From the NCBI RefSeq assembly GCF_036324505.1, contig NC_086369.1, forward strand, positions 16,154,281-16,218,280: DNA of 64,000 nucleotides, in the 5' to 3' direction. The stretch comes from Eleginops maclovinus. Its lineage: Eukaryota > Chordata > Actinopteri > Perciformes > Eleginopidae. The translations under genes were made by a program, and so were the position numbers. Shown here piece by piece: positions 1 to 25,044 of the stretch. The notes under the pieces are model-generated. The model did not search any database. It was given only the letters and a program-made list of their open reading frames with translations, and was not told the DNA's origin. Numbering within the stretch: the first letter of the stretch is position 1; every line of letters begins with the position of its first letter.

Positions 1-111
1 TCAGTGGAGGCTGATGATTGCTCCCGTACACAGAGGGATTGAACCTGTCAGTACGACTCTCCTCGTATTAAAACTAATCTGCCGCTGAGCGACTTCATCC
101 CGGACGATTAG

Positions 112-1062
112 TCACAGCGAGGAGGCTGCAGGAGCCCCACGTCTCCTCAGCGAGAGCCCCACGTCTCCTCAGCGAGGGGGCTGCAGGAGCCCCACGTCTA
201 CTCAGCGAGGGGGCTGCGGGAGCCCCACGTCTACTCAGCGAGGGGGCTGCGGGAGCCCCACGTCTCCTCAGTGAGGAGGCTGCAGGAGCCCCACGTCTCC
301 TCAGTGAGGAGGCTGCAGGAGCCCCACGTCTCCTCAGCGAGAGCCCCACGTCTCCTCAGCGAGGGGGCTGCAGGAGCCCCACGTCTACTCAGCGAGGGGG
401 CTGCGGGAGCCCCACGTCTACTCAGCGAGGGGGCTGCGGGAGCCCCACGTCTCCTCAGTGAGGAGGCTGCAGGAGCCCCACGTCTCCTCAGTGAGGAGGC
501 TGCAGGAGCCCCACGTCTCCTCAGCGAGAGCCCCACGTCTCCTCAGTGAGGAGGCTGCAGGAGCCCCACGTCTCCTCGGTGAGGAGGCTGCAGGAGCCCC
601 ACGTCTCCTCAGCGAGAGCCCCACGTCTCCTCTGCGAGGAGGCTGCAGGAGCCCCGACGTCTCCTCAGCGAGGAGGCTGCAGGAGCCCCACGTCTCCTCA
701 GCGAGGAGGCTGCAGGAGCCCCACGTCTCCTCAGTGAGGAGGCTGCAGGAGCCCCACGTCTCCTCAGCGAGAGCCCCACGTCTCCTCAGCGAGGGGGCTG
801 CAGGAGCCCCACGTCTACTCAGCGAGGGGGCTGCAGGAGCCCCACGTCTACTCAGCGAGGGGGCTGCAGGAGCCCCACGTCTCCTCTGCGAGAGCCCCAC
901 GTCCCCTCAGCGAGGGGGCTGCAGGAGCCCCACGTCTCCTCAGCGAGGAGGCTGCAGGAGCCCCACGTCTCCTCAGCGAGGAGGCTGCAGGAGCCCCACG
1001 TCTCCTCAGCGAGGAGGCTGCAGGAGCCCCACGTCTCCTCAGTGAGGAGGCAGCAGCACGAG
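112..1062. repeat. GC-rich minisatellite, 33-bp and 22-bp units with 187-bp higher-order repeat
   Basis: The tandem array is built from a 33-bp unit (gcgaggaggctgcaggagcc followed by ccacgtctcctca) and a 22-bp variant that lacks an internal 11 bp. Five long units plus one short unit make a 187-bp block, and the block starting near 152 recurs near 338. Because 33 and 22 are both free of stops in several frames, long open frames exist on both strands. They are low-complexity and are not treated as genes. Confidence 0.95.
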
Positions 1063-2950
1063 AATTTCTGTCACTGAGAGACAAACCCATCTAAGGAGTG
1101 TGTCACTCTCACACACCTGTGGAGGTCACACACACACACCTGTGGAGGAGCGCTGAGCTCACACTTGTTGATTGGCATTAGACATTAATAAGCATTTCAA
1201 ATCTTTATAGTTTGTGGGTTGGAAGCTCACAGTCGGTGTTTTACCTGCAGTAGATGTAGTTTGTAGAAACAGACAGGAGTACCGGCAAGAAGCAGGGCTG
1301 TGGATGGGTTTTACTCCTGAAATGATCAGTTTTATTATATGTTGTATTCAGAATATTGTCACATCTTTACCTCACTGAAATGAAGGTGTTATGCTGCCTT
1401 CAAAGCCTCCAAACTACTTGTATAAAAACATGTATTATGGGTCTATTTGTGAGTGAAACCATCCCTTTTACTTTCTGTTTCGTGCTTTGTCGGAGTCCAC
1501 CTCAATGACTCATGTAGACGGTATCAGCTGCTGACGCATAAAGCTTGAAGACTGTTTGTCTGACCCAGATCCACAGTCTGCCGGCTCCAGCTTGTGAGGT
1601 TATTGTTCATTTAGAGGCAGTGGATTTCCCCTGGAGACGTCTGGACCCCAACAGAGAGACGTGTTGATCATGTTATTTAGATGTCCAGTATTCTAAGTGT
1701 AAAAAGCTCTGTATATGACTTTAAAAACCCCTTTGATAGCTCGCTCTTTTAAGGAGCCTGTGAAAAGTGTCAATAATGCATTGAGTCTAGTTTCTCTCCA
1801 GGCTCGGCCTCCACCTCAGGTCAGTGAAAGTCCCAAAAATCCCAAGGCTTTGACCCCAGGCAATGTGAACAAACATCAGTTTGAAGCATGTGAGCCCGAA
1901 CCCATCTCATGACATCCTAATGTGACACCAAGTATTTGGGAAGTCAAATCAGGTCAGCTGCAGAAATGATAGGAGCTGTATTGTTGTTGCTGCTCCCTCA
2001 GCTCTCAGACAGAAAACCACACTGAGTTTAAACACATTTTGATTTGGTTTATTTGAATAACTAATTGTCAGAGGAGCTTTATGTGGATAGAGGGCATTGA
2101 AGGAGCATTTTGGACAAAACCCTTTAACTCCAGATTGTACAAATGAGGATTTTTGCTTAATTCTGTATAAACAGAAAATGACACTTTTCTTGCCAAGGCC
2201 ATGCTAAAGTGAACAGCCCTCTGTGGTTGCATAAGCCCGTACTTCAAACCAATCACACCAAATCAAATCACAATATGACCTTTTTGTTTTTGTTTTGCAT
2301 GCTCCTGAGACTACAGCCTTACAAAAATAACAAATACAATAACAGTTTGGCCCTACATTATCTGCAAAGTAAGGCAAGCTCAATATTATTATATTTAGAA
2401 CGACAGTCAGGAAACAAAGAGCTTAATGTAATAAAAAGGAACATTTTGACACCGGAAGTATGCAGTTAATTTAACTTTTGAGAGTTGATTGTTTTTTCCC
2501 ATATTATATTCCAATAAGTGACTTTATTAGCCATTCAATAAAAATGTTTCATATACAGTATTTGCTATAAAGTCAGGGAAATGAAAATGAGGGAAGTATG
2601 CACCATATTCAGGTACTTTTCTAGAGTAACCCCCCCTTAATATATGTGCACATCCTCCCTGTGTATCCTCTTTCCTCCACAGTGATCGTCACTTGTTCTA
2701 TTGTGTAAGTTTTTATTTTGAGATCACATGCTTCTCTGTATATTTACTTACAATGCTTTAGCCAACACCCATATCTAACGGCTGCCTGAGTCACCCACAA
2801 AGAGGGAGGACGCTGATCCCGAAACCAGTCACCAAGCGGGACAGGTTTCACTTGAGTTCAGAAGCAGATCCTCTTTCTGTTTCCAGCTCCAAAGAGTGAC
2901 GTAGGAACGGCATTTCTGTCAAGAACGACACACCATGTAATAATCTAAAT
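1063..2950. other. intergenic stretch without recognisable gene
   Basis: This AT-rich sequence lies between the minisatellite and the 3' end of rdh10a. Open frames are short and show no recognisable domain. A dispersed repeat lies at 1243-1290. Nothing else was supported. Confidence 0.6.
1243..1290 (+). repeat. dispersed repeat, also present twice near 36.4-36.8 kb
   Basis: The motif tgcagtagatgtagtttg plus its flank (agaaacagacaggag) matches the repeat at 36441-36475 in the same orientation and the one at 36799-36822 in inverted orientation. The family is not recognised. Confidence 0.6.
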
Positions 2951-2954
2951 CACT

Positions 2955-4060
2955 TTTATTAATTTAAGTTAGGTAGAGACACTAAACATTGGAACCACAT
3001 GTGCTCGGATTTGGAGCGGTCTTCAGAAAATTACAAAAGAAAAAAAAGGCTTATGTCATACTGTCAAAAAAACAAATTAAGAGGTAGAGAATTTAGGCTC
3101 ATCGCTGTGACGGGGTGGGGGGATGAGGCCTACTGGAATGTCGTTGAAATTCGAGAACTCTCGTCGTCCCAAAGGTATATAAAATATTCATACATCAAAT
3201 ATGGAGGAGACAGTCACCTCGGGGCACGCACAACATTTAGACATTTAACGGGACACGTGGAGTTAGAGTGTTACTGGGACAGCCAAGGGTTGCTTTTTTT
3301 TTGAACAAATAATAATATTGGTAACAGATAAATTTACAATATAAACACCACAGATATTGAAAATAAAAAGACACATTTATTTCCTCCCCAAAGCAGTACA
3401 GTGAGTGCATGCTGGTTCAACATGTTTCTCAGAGGCCCAGAATATAAAAAAGGAGATTTAATTCAGCCACGGTCTGGCCTTTACACGGGACGTCTCTATC
3501 TTTAATCAGCTGCAAACCAATGTCCTGAAAGAGCCTCGGTGTGTGTGTCTGTGTGTGTGTGTGTGTGTGTGTGGGGGGGGGCTTTGAAATGCTGAACCGT
3601 CCTGCACACAGAGCGCCGGCAGTGTGGAGAACAATCTGAATTACAGTGCATGTCTACAAAAATAAAATAAGAGTGAAAAACACGTTTTACTGTCTGTACA
3701 GTAACATACTGTATACCTCCACAACGACACTACATAAGGCTGGTGACTACATTACGTAAATAGTTAATTATAGGATAGCTTTTCTGTATGATTTCAAAAA
3801 CTAGTGACACAGTATATAGATGTTGGTTTCTTTAAACTTACAAAAAAGACAAAACAAAGTCAAATAGATCCTTTGTGTAGTACACAGCTTTCTTTGTTCC
3901 AGAGGAACGATATGGTAAACCTTTGCATCTGCTCCATGCAAGTGCACCAGTCTAATCAGTCTCTCCTCCTTTCCCCATCTTCATCCTCAGTGGTTGTTTC
4001 CTCATGCTTGCAGGTTTATGTGCCTCTGTTCGTGTGACAAACAGCGTCCCCCCCCCCTCC
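2955..4060 (-). other. rdh10a: probable 3' UTR of rdh10a
   Basis: This is the sequence downstream of the rdh10a stop codon on the minus strand. Minus-strand AATAAA signals occur at 2955-2960 and near 3376-3382, so a 3' UTR of about 0.7-1.1 kb is possible; the true end cannot be fixed from sequence. It contains a (TG)n tract at about 3539-3573 followed by eight G. No protein-coding frame here is convincing. Confidence 0.5.
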
Positions 4061-13206
<9,146 letters not shown>

Positions 13207-14772
13207 CTTGGTCGGAAGCATCCAATTAAGCAGCAGAAAACGAAGGGTCCTTCTCTAAACCGGAGTGCAGCAGCAGATGGGGGCTTCAGAAGTTGCAGCG
13301 CAGGTAGGAAACGGCTGCACAAAGTATGGAGTGAGAGAGAGTTGAGATGCAGTCCAGTTGCATTGAGTTACGAACCACGATCCTCCCACTTCCTCTGCTG
13401 CTCCTCATCTCATCCTCGCCCGCATCTCCCCTGCTATTTATTCAGTCCTCCCATCACCGTGCACCCAATGGGAGGGAGACTCAGTCACAATGAAGCTCCA
13501 TACATTATACTGAGAGGTGATGTAACCCAGCAGATTTTACCTAACACTAATCTAATGCGTGCCCCCCCCCCCCCCCCCCCCCCCTCAATGATACATCCCA
13601 GAGGAAGATTAGAGAGTAAGCCACTGCTGCTTTTATAATTATCTGTTGACTTTTATTATAAAACGAAGTTATTAAGTCTGTAATAATAATAATAAAGTCT
13701 TAAATATGGTTTTAAACGAACATTTCAAAAGCTTTTTTTAATCTTGTTTTTGGATTAGTTTTATGACCCGAATTTGGATTTTAAGAACATGTTATTATTC
13801 TCATACCGAGTTTCTCCAGCGGGACAGAAATGCAGGCCACATCACAGTCCAGGTCAATGTCCGTCCTTTAATAGAACAAGCAAAACCATGGTTGTTTTTA
13901 AAGAATAACCCCACTTTTGGTCATTTTAGCCCCTTTTGTCCACGCATTACTCCGCTTAGAGAAGTCCAACACGTATAAAAGCAATTTGCTGACATTGATC
14001 CATTGCGATCTGCTCACTGCGGAAGGTGAAAGTAGATCGGTAACAGGCTACGTAACCAGACACACGTAAAAGAAAGGCTGGACAATAACCCATGTGTTCC
14101 TGTGTGGAGAAGCCTGCTGCATGTATGTGTTTCTATTCCCCAAACTAAGATAATATGAATATTATTTAAAACAACAGCCGGTGCCCTATATGGACATTAC
14201 ATAAGGTGCTTTATTGTGAAAATGTGTTTTATGTCCCTCTTTGTGTAACGTTTTGCAGCAGGCAGCCTTTGAGATGTTTGGTGGGAGTGTCTTAGGGGGA
14301 GGGGGTCCCAATTTATTACACTAATGTGAATCATTACAGCAAAAACGTAGCCTAGTACACAATTTAGCAAATGATGCATATTTATGGTTAAGAGCAATTA
14401 ATTGTTAGTTGTGTGTTGTAATATACTCTAGCTCTGTAGTCTAAAAGCTTATACAATGTGCTTGCAAGATATTGGATCGTATATATTTATATATGTGCAG
14501 AAGATAAAAGATCTATGACTACTGTAGAAGTATTCGTCGCAGAACTGTACTTTGTAATCAAATTAAGTGTGCATCTTTAACTAATGCATTGTTCTTCGTG
14601 TCTTATGTATCCTTTAACTTCAATGTACAACATGGCATTTCTTTGCATAAGCTTTCTATGCATCACACTGCGAGCTGAAGCAGACGATCGGAGGTTTTAG
14701 GAGATCCAGGATCAGTGAATGAAACTTCCCCAGAGACGCGCTGTGAGCCTCGGCTCTGCAAAGTGAAGCGAG

Positions 14773-14791
14773 GGCTCCCTCTGCCGGCCAG
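14773..14791 (-). promoter_or_regulatory. CTCF-like motif
   Basis: On the minus strand this reads TGGCCGGCAGAGGGAGCC, close to the CTCF core CCASYAGRKGGC. It is a motif match only. Confidence 0.35.
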
Positions 14792-15050
14792 AGTAGCTCA
14801 GCAGTCACCTGTGGCATGCACACTGGAGAGGTTAGTTTTGAAGTACTTTGCAAATTAAACACATGTACACGAGACCGTACATTTCGGGACCGGTTAACAG
14901 AACACTATGTCAACTTGGTGCCACATTTTTAATCATGTGACAAAATAAAAACGGTAACATCCTTCTGGTTTTGAAACCCAAAAATTAGACTAATCTTTAG
15001 TGGTAGAAGAATCGGAGGATAAGAAGAAGAATCGGAGGATAACTCTCTTC

Positions 15051-15117
15051 ATTAGTCACATACATGCACACAGCAGAGCACACACAGTGACATTTATCCT
15101 CTGCATTTAACCCATTT
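15051..15117. mobile_element. dispersed fish repeat (LINE/SINE tail type)
   Basis: The sequence attagtcacatacatgcaca and the following cagagcacacacagtgacat to tttaaccca resemble a common fish interspersed repeat known to me from other loci. Class is not certain. Confidence 0.4.
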
Positions 15118-15699
15118 AATTGTTATTTTACTATAGGATATTTCTTTAATGATGAGAAAATAATTGGAATGTATAATTTATAAACTTGTTTTTATAAACT
15201 GCAGCATAGGTTGAAACGTCCTTTAAAGTACAGATTAATCATTTCTGTTTCCAGTAGTAATAGTAGTAAAATGGTCTTTTGTGATTCATGTCCTTTGTAC
15301 GAAATATACCTTCTGTTTATTGATTCTATTTTAATTGTATTATGTTTATACTTTTTCAAAAATATTTGAGTACCTGAACACATTGCTGCTGTGATAAAAA
15401 TAATGTCGTTTAATTAATTATTATTAAATAAAGAAGTTATTTCCCTAAAATGTGTTTTTAATGGTGCAAAAATCATTTTAATGTATGACTTAAAAGCTAA
15501 ACTAAGGAGAGCTTTCTGTTTCTCTATCTGTTCAAATGTATATGCCCCTCAACCCATAAGAATGGTCAAATTAATTATTTAAGAATTAGATGAGTTTAAA
15601 TTATCCATAAATAAAGAACTGTGCGATATAAATATATGAGTCAGGCAGCTGGAAGGACAGCCCGCCGGGGTCCTCAATCCTTTAACGCGGACATGCGCA

Positions 15700-15729
15700 G
15701 AAGATTTTTCCTCTTTCTCGGTGGACGCA
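15700..15729 (+). promoter_or_regulatory. rpl7: rpl7 transcription start region with TOP-like tract
   Basis: The pyrimidine tract ttttcctctttctcgg ends about 14 bp before the rpl7 ATG. Vertebrate ribosomal protein genes start transcription at a C within such a 5' terminal oligopyrimidine (TOP) tract, which gives mTOR-dependent translation. The exact start base is inferred. Confidence 0.6.
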
Positions 15730-19307
<3,578 letters not shown>

Positions 19308-19362
19308 GCTCATGGTGAGTGGCAGGAAGTTGAAGGTCTGCAGAGGGTAGCGGCCTGTAGCG

Positions 19363-19448
19363 GTGGTTAATGATGCACAATCTTTTTTCCCCATCTTATC
19401 GACTGTGGTGAAAACCAGCTGAAATTAAGCCAATATGTCTGAAACCAC
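19363..19448 (+). ncRNA. box C/D snoRNA-like element, copy E (rpl7 3' UTR intron)
   Basis: Same architecture as the other copies: stem GTGGTT/AACCAC, C-like ATGATGC, TTATCGACTG, C'-like GTGGTGA, AAGCCAATATG and D box CTGA. It lies in the intron downstream of the rpl7 stop codon. Confidence 0.75.
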
Positions 19449-19731
19449 ATCCGACTATCCGTGTTAAAATCCTCTGCTGCATATTCCTTAGTCTGCAGGG
19501 AAGAAGTGATGAGTGCAGAAATAGAGCCAATTGGGCATTAAATATTCATGTTTTGTTCAAATGTGACTTTTTCTATGGTGTCCGTGATTAAACTAGCAGT
19601 GTGAGAAGTGTCTGCATAACATCTGAGTAGTTTTGATATAGCATACAATTTTGAACATGCCTTTGAAGTCAACTTGCATCCTGTCACAAACCAGTGGTTC
19701 TTGATCCTAATGGTCTCTTTTTGTCTTTCAG

Positions 19732-19785
19732 GTTTTCAAAGGACTCAAAATGTACAATAAAAAATCTTGGAGAGAAAATGGTTGT
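19732..19785 (+). other. rpl7: rpl7 terminal non-coding exon and polyadenylation signal
   Basis: The acceptor ttgtctttcag precedes a short exon with AATAAA at 19756-19761. The exact cleavage site is not visible. Confidence 0.75.
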
Positions 19786-20486
19786 TTGTCGTTAATGTGC
19801 AGTTTGATTCAGAACGGTGTCCTTTCATGCTTATGATCTGGGAAATAGCACAGATGTGTTTCCCCCCCTGAGCTTTAATCAGATTGTTATTTTAGAAGTG
19901 ATGTTTGATTCGGTCCAATGTTGACCTAAAATGACTTCACTGTTAACACATCGGTCTGGATGAATGGTTCATAAAGGTCTATCCATTACAAAAGTGTAAG
20001 ACTCCAGTGTGGACTTTTAGATACAAATTCTAAAGGGTAAAGCACAGGAAAGGCATGCTAGGTGGTTAACGGTAACAAAGTAGTAATACTTTGGTACTTG
20101 TATTTCTATTGCTGTGTTTACTTGGTTCAGAATACTTGATCCTGGGGAAATTCAGTTGTATTTTTCAACTATAATGAAATAAAGGATGAACACGGTAAGA
20201 GTGCACTTGAAGAGAAACTCAAATGTATTAAAGACACTGCATAAACAACTCCTTTCCAATACACATTTGGCTGAACAGAAGGTGTAAGTAAATATTCCCC
20301 ATACAAACTTACAGTACACCTCTGCATAATGCAGTATATTACATGATCTGAATGTTCCACCACTGGATTACAAACGTGTACATGAGATAAGGACCTGTTT
20401 AGTGAGTGTTAATGCATTGGGGTCAGCTGTTCGAACCGTGTTTTGATTTAAGGGAGCAGCGCCGGTAACGGGCTTTCCTGCAGCCT
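19786..20486. other. intergenic, rpl7 to C8orf89-like gene
   Basis: About 700 bp of AT-rich sequence without a supported gene. The right end becomes GC-rich toward the next promoter. Confidence 0.6.
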
Positions 20487-20500
20487 GTTGCCATGGTGAC
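20487..20500 (+). promoter_or_regulatory. RFX X-box motif in the promoter of the C8orf89-like gene
   Basis: GTTGCCATGGTGAC fits the X-box consensus GTNRCC-N(0-3)-RGYAAC with one change (G for A in the second half). It lies 113 bp upstream of the proposed ATG, in the range typical of RFX-controlled ciliary genes. Confidence 0.6.
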
Positions 20501-20612
20501 GCAGTGACTCGGTTACAGCTAGCATCGCAGCTCGGGATGCTAAGCTCGTGCAAACGCTCCTTTTAAAAATGCCCCCCAGGTGTGTTCATCCATAACCGGG
20601 TTATACCAGGTG

Positions 20613-23600
20613 ATGCACGGCCGCCGCAGCATGATGACCTTCCAGGTAAACGCGTCGCTGCCCACCGCTAAGGCTCTGACGTCGGACCGGGGGTCGAGTT
20701 GCAGCCACCCCGGCCCTGAGGCTCCAAGTCCGGCATACAGGAGCTCCGGGAGGGGGGGAGACAACATCAGGCGGAAACTGCCCCTCATCCAGCCGCTGAG
20801 CAGTGAGTAACCCTGCTGGTTCTGCTGGTTCTGTCCATGCTGCTTAATGTGACATCAGGGGTGCAAAGTAACGAAGTACATTTACTCAAGTACAATTCTC
20901 TCCATAGTATTTCAGTGGCGTGGTACTGTGTACTTATACTCCACTACAGTTAGAGGTAAATGGTGTACTTTTAAATCCAGCAGCTACCCTGCAGTACACA
21001 TTCAAACTAGCTGCACCTTTACCAGCTCTGAGAACACTTTAGTGATCAATCATTATAAAACATATCAGAGATATTATTCTGAAATGGACCAATCAGACAA
21101 TGACTACTTTCACTGTCGTATTAATACAAAATAAATCCACACCCATTATTAAACATTGAGTACTTCTACCCTGTAGTACTTCTACTTTACTTAATACCTG
21201 AGTACTTCTTCCACTCTGTGTGACATTACTCTGCACACCTGGTTGCAGGGGCCCGGGACTGGAACACCTGGAGTGGGGGCTTCATGGTGGGAGGGTGAGC
21301 ATCTACCCTTACAGTCTATCATTTACCACAGCACCTTGTTTCCTGAGGGAAAATCATTTGACTGATAACAGTAATTATACTTACAGGGTTGTATTTCCTG
21401 CAGTACAGTGTGTCATCCTGCCCATAGTGCTCTAACATGCACTTGCTGTTTGAAATGTACTTGTCCTCAGACAACATACAGTTGTAGAAAAGGCCCAGCA
21501 GACACACCTCCTAATATTGGATTTCAAGACTCTATTTATTTAGAATTCAGTGTAGTTTATCAATAGCTTCTCTGTCAGGTGACATAACTTAAATCCCTTT
21601 CAGAAATTAAAAGGAGTCTGTACCCAAACCCCCTTTGGTACATGTCTATTTTAAACTTGGCCCTGCAACCTTTATTATATTCATGTGTTTATGTGTGTTA
21701 AACTTGACAGAGAGACACAACTACTGTACCGTGTATTTCTCCATGTGTGCTGATATTTTATTCCTCGTCCCCCTCCAGGTCCCCTCACTCAGCCAGAGAG
21801 GACAGACTGCAGTCAGGGGACAATGACATCACCGGGAGACACTTCCTGTTCGAAAAACAATGTAGGATTTTCAGAATAAGAGTCATTATTACAAGTGGGA
21901 GTATATGGATTTTAATTACACAGTAAGAGTTTGAGGCGGTTCCCTGGTCAGCCACTAGGTGGAGGTGTTATCATATGATGTGTTTTCAGTGCCGGCCTGT
22001 GGTGCATTCATACTGAACAGCATTTATGAAAGCAAGGTATTTGTCAATTTAGAAATCCTTAATTGGTCCCACAGCGGGGACATGTACTAAGGGACGGCAC
22101 TATCACATTAATACTGTAATATTATTGCACACTTTCACACTCTGTATTGGTCGTCTACATAAAGTACAATCCCTTTTTGTTTGAAATGATCCCTTTGTCT
22201 GTCAACCAGATGTGAGTTCTGGCTGTCTAAATGATGTTGTGTTCAGGTGTGAGGCCGGAGAGGACCAGGACAGTGATTCCCCCGCTGCAGAGACCTGGAT
22301 CCCTGCATCCCTTCAGCCTCTCCAATGAGCTTTCCCAGAGCCGGGGGGGGCGGCCCTTCACCCTGGGGTAACCTCTGGATTACTGTAGCCTCACACAGTA
22401 TCTCTGCAGACAGCTGCACACATCGCAGTAATTACACCGAGTCTCATGAACGATAGGAATATGTACCGAGGAAAAAGCAGACCCATTAATATTTTGACAG
22501 GCATAATTTGTCTGTCACAATCTGAGGATCTCCAGCTGTAATGTTTAATATGCTGTTAACCAGCACGCTTGATTATAGCTAAATCATGATTAGTTTGCAC
22601 AATGAGGAGATCATTATCATTACTATTAATCCTCGGTTTGTGGGAACAGTTGAGTGTGATGTCACCAGCCCTTCACGTTCACATAGAGAGAACAAACACC
22701 GTGTCCTTTAAAGGGAAGTTAGTCTTTGGGGGTAATCTTTGTTACGTAATCCTTTATACCTCATACTGTCCTGTCCATTTATGCTGCACAACAAAAACAG
22801 TGGTGTATTCCGGTTCTGCATTTACTTAAATTTGCATCTTTACCAGATATATTGTGCATATTTTCAGGTGTTTTCTTATAGTTTATATATACTCTATACT
22901 ATTGTTTATTTTGCACATGATTTACTTAATTTCTTTCTTTATTTTCCCCTCTATTCTAAATGTATGCGTCTGCATTTTCGTCTTTAATTTCTCTACTATG
23001 TTTACATCATTCTCCAAAACATCAAAGTAGATCCGTAGTATTTGAACATTCATATATGAGTGAATGTATCTGTTTCCACTTTGAATAACGTCTTCTCCTC
23101 TGTCCTGCAGCTACGCCCCGAGGTACGACCTGAACTCTCCTCCTGCCATCGTCTTCCCCTCCTCTCTGATCCTCAGCGGCAGAAACTCCTTCTCAGTGGA
23201 GAGCTGCAAACTCAGCAGGTAATTGTGCCCTTATAAACTCAAACAGATCAAAACTAATCCAGGTTTCTCTCACGTGTTTCTCACACCTAAAGCCTCCTCT
23301 GCCCTCCCTCTGCAGGCCCAAGGTGAACTACCCGACCTACAGCCTCCTGCACAGTAAAGACAATCAAAAGAGTGAGTTGCTTTATCATGTTCATGCCTTT
23401 ATTGTGAAGCTGTGTGTGTGTGTAGCGAGGGGAATCCAAGCTGCTCAGGTGTTTATTGTGTTGAGTAATTGGCAGTATCATGGATCCCACAGCTCCTTAT
23501 CTCCTCCATGGTCCCTTATTCTCGTGGTTCATAATATTTTCCATGCCGGTGCAGGAGGCTTTACGTTGTTGGGTTATCTGTAGCCTCCTTGTGAACATGA

Positions 23601-24286
23601 TATCTCACAAACACTTGCATGGAATGTCTTTAGGTTTGGTATTACCATCCATTAGGATTAATTCATTATATTTTGGTATTCAAAGGTCGCTGCTACTTCA
23701 TAACAACGACTTGAGATATGGCTCTCACATTCATAGGCCAATTGCTGGTGATGAAGATGACTTTTGGACATGTATTGATGTTTCTATTTTGTTCTTTATT
23801 ATGTCCTGGTATATCTCAGGAATGTCTAGTTAGGCTCAAGGATAAACTGAATAGTGGGGATTAAACCATAAACCCTATTTATTCATAGCTCAATAACTTA
23901 TTGACAGGTGGAAACCAACGTTTAACAGGATAACATAATGAATGTTGACATTTTGGACAGACATGGATGTAAAACTACTACATGATGGTTGGCAAGGCAG
24001 TAATTCTACTTATTCCTAATCAATTTACTAATTCAATCAATCTGTAGGTACCTAAATAACCGATGCAGATAAAACCCTGCCCCTCCAAAGCATGAACACT
24101 TTATCTGTTGTATTATAGATCCTAACACTTCTTCTTCTCCACGCAGGTCCGTCCTACCAGGAGCCGGTGCTCGGAGCCTCTCGCTCGTTCCTCCACAGGA
24201 TCTCCGAGCTGTCCTCCCTGGAGGGGGAGACGGTGAGGCAGGAGAAGCTCAAGAAGATGAGGAAACCTAAGAAACCTCCGTCCTGA
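20613..24286 (+). CDS. uncharacterised C8orf89-like protein, seven exons, 247 aa
   Basis: Seven exons with GT-AG introns and matching phases: 20613-20802, 21249-21294, 21779-21861, 22247-22367, 23111-23218, 23316-23371, 24147-24286. The product is basic and rich in Pro and Ser, without signal peptide or membrane segment. Short aromatic/Pro motifs include RARDWNTWSGGFMVGG, YAPRYDLNSPPAIVFPSS, RPKVNYPTYSLLH and GPSYQEPVLGASRSF, followed by a charged C-terminal helix. A polyadenylation signal lies at 24359-24364. C8orf89 sits between RPL7 and RDH10 in human, and no other gene is expected here, so the name rests on synteny. Human C8orf89 has no established function. The upstream X-box suggests a ciliary or sperm-tail role (inference). 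The start is uncertain: a second in-frame ATG follows within exon 1 (the MMTFQ segment). Intron 1 carries a transposon remnant. Confidence 0.72.
20860..21222. mobile_element. MITE-like remnant with imperfect terminal inverted repeats
   Basis: The left end (caaagtaacgaagtacattt, then actcaagtac) and the right end (ttaatacctgagtacttctt, then ccactctg) are imperfect inverted copies of the type seen in abundant fish non-autonomous DNA transposons. There is no transposase. It lies in intron 1 of the C8orf89-like gene. Confidence 0.5.
21951..21970 (+). promoter_or_regulatory. CTCF-like motif
   Basis: CCACTAGGTGGAGGTG matches the CTCF core CCASYAGRKGG. Motif evidence only. Confidence 0.35.
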
Positions 24287-24364
24287 CAATCACTTTCTCC
24301 CGAGTCACGCTGGTCGAGGATCAAAACCCTGGAGTCTGTGCCAACGACGTCTGAACTAAATAAA

Positions 24365-25044
24365 ACTCGACAGGCGCCGTGTTCCTTCCAGTGGCTCTTC
24401 GTGACTGCCTGTGTGTCCTCGCTGGTTTTAGTGTTCTGCCTCACATGGCTGGTTGTCACATTTTGGGGTTCCTGACCTCAGCTTAGTTGAATGACATGTA
24501 CTGTAGTAACTGCAGCATTCACTAAAACAACCAGTGCTGAGGATGGATATTTGATATTCTGGCAGTAGTTTCCCTCAACATCTGCATGAAAAGGTGTTTA
24601 TTAATGACTGTTATGTCACATTTCTCACGGTATCATCAATATGTTACAGATGCTGTCAGTGGATCTCGTTACAACAGTGTTTCAAACATCCCGTTCTAGT
24701 AAGTGAAATATCTATGTACATATTTTATAGTTTAGCAAAACCCTTTCTGTGCCTTGTTAAACGTCTTCCTTCAATTAAATACATTTATTTTGTTATTGGT
24801 ACTTCTTTTTCTCTTTTATGATTCAGTTAATGACCAGCGAAGTCATTTAAATGCCTAGAAGATTGCAATGAAACATAATCTGAATTCCTTATCTACAAAA
24901 CAGATACCAAGCTGTGCCCCCAGATCCCAGAATGCGGTGCTTTCCCACATTATTCATTGTCTTTTTGCCGTATGTAGGGCCGGCTGTCTGACTACTCTTG
25001 TTCATTGTGTTGCACAAAGACAACAGTCATAACCTTTTCTTATT
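24365..25044. other. intergenic stretch downstream of C8orf89-like gene
   Basis: No gene is supported. The sequence is AT-rich and ends at the foldback repeat. Confidence 0.6.

Larger units (their letters stand above)
13222..15699. other. divergent intergenic region between rdh10a and rpl7
   Basis: About 2.5 kb holds the rdh10a promoter and 5' UTR on the left and the rpl7 promoter on the right. It contains a 23-base poly-C tract (13562-13584), a CTCF-like motif (about 14773-14791) and a dispersed repeat (15051-15117). No coding sequence is supported. Confidence 0.6.

Noticed and set aside
95..1090. Several long open frames on both strands across the left minisatellite
   Set aside because: They are translations of a 33/22-bp tandem repeat, open in many frames at once, with no unique protein sequence, splice signals or start context.
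13222..13266. Upstream extension of rdh10a or a divergent small gene at the rdh10a start
   Set aside because: No in-frame ATG before 13221 and no family similarity; treated as 5' UTR.
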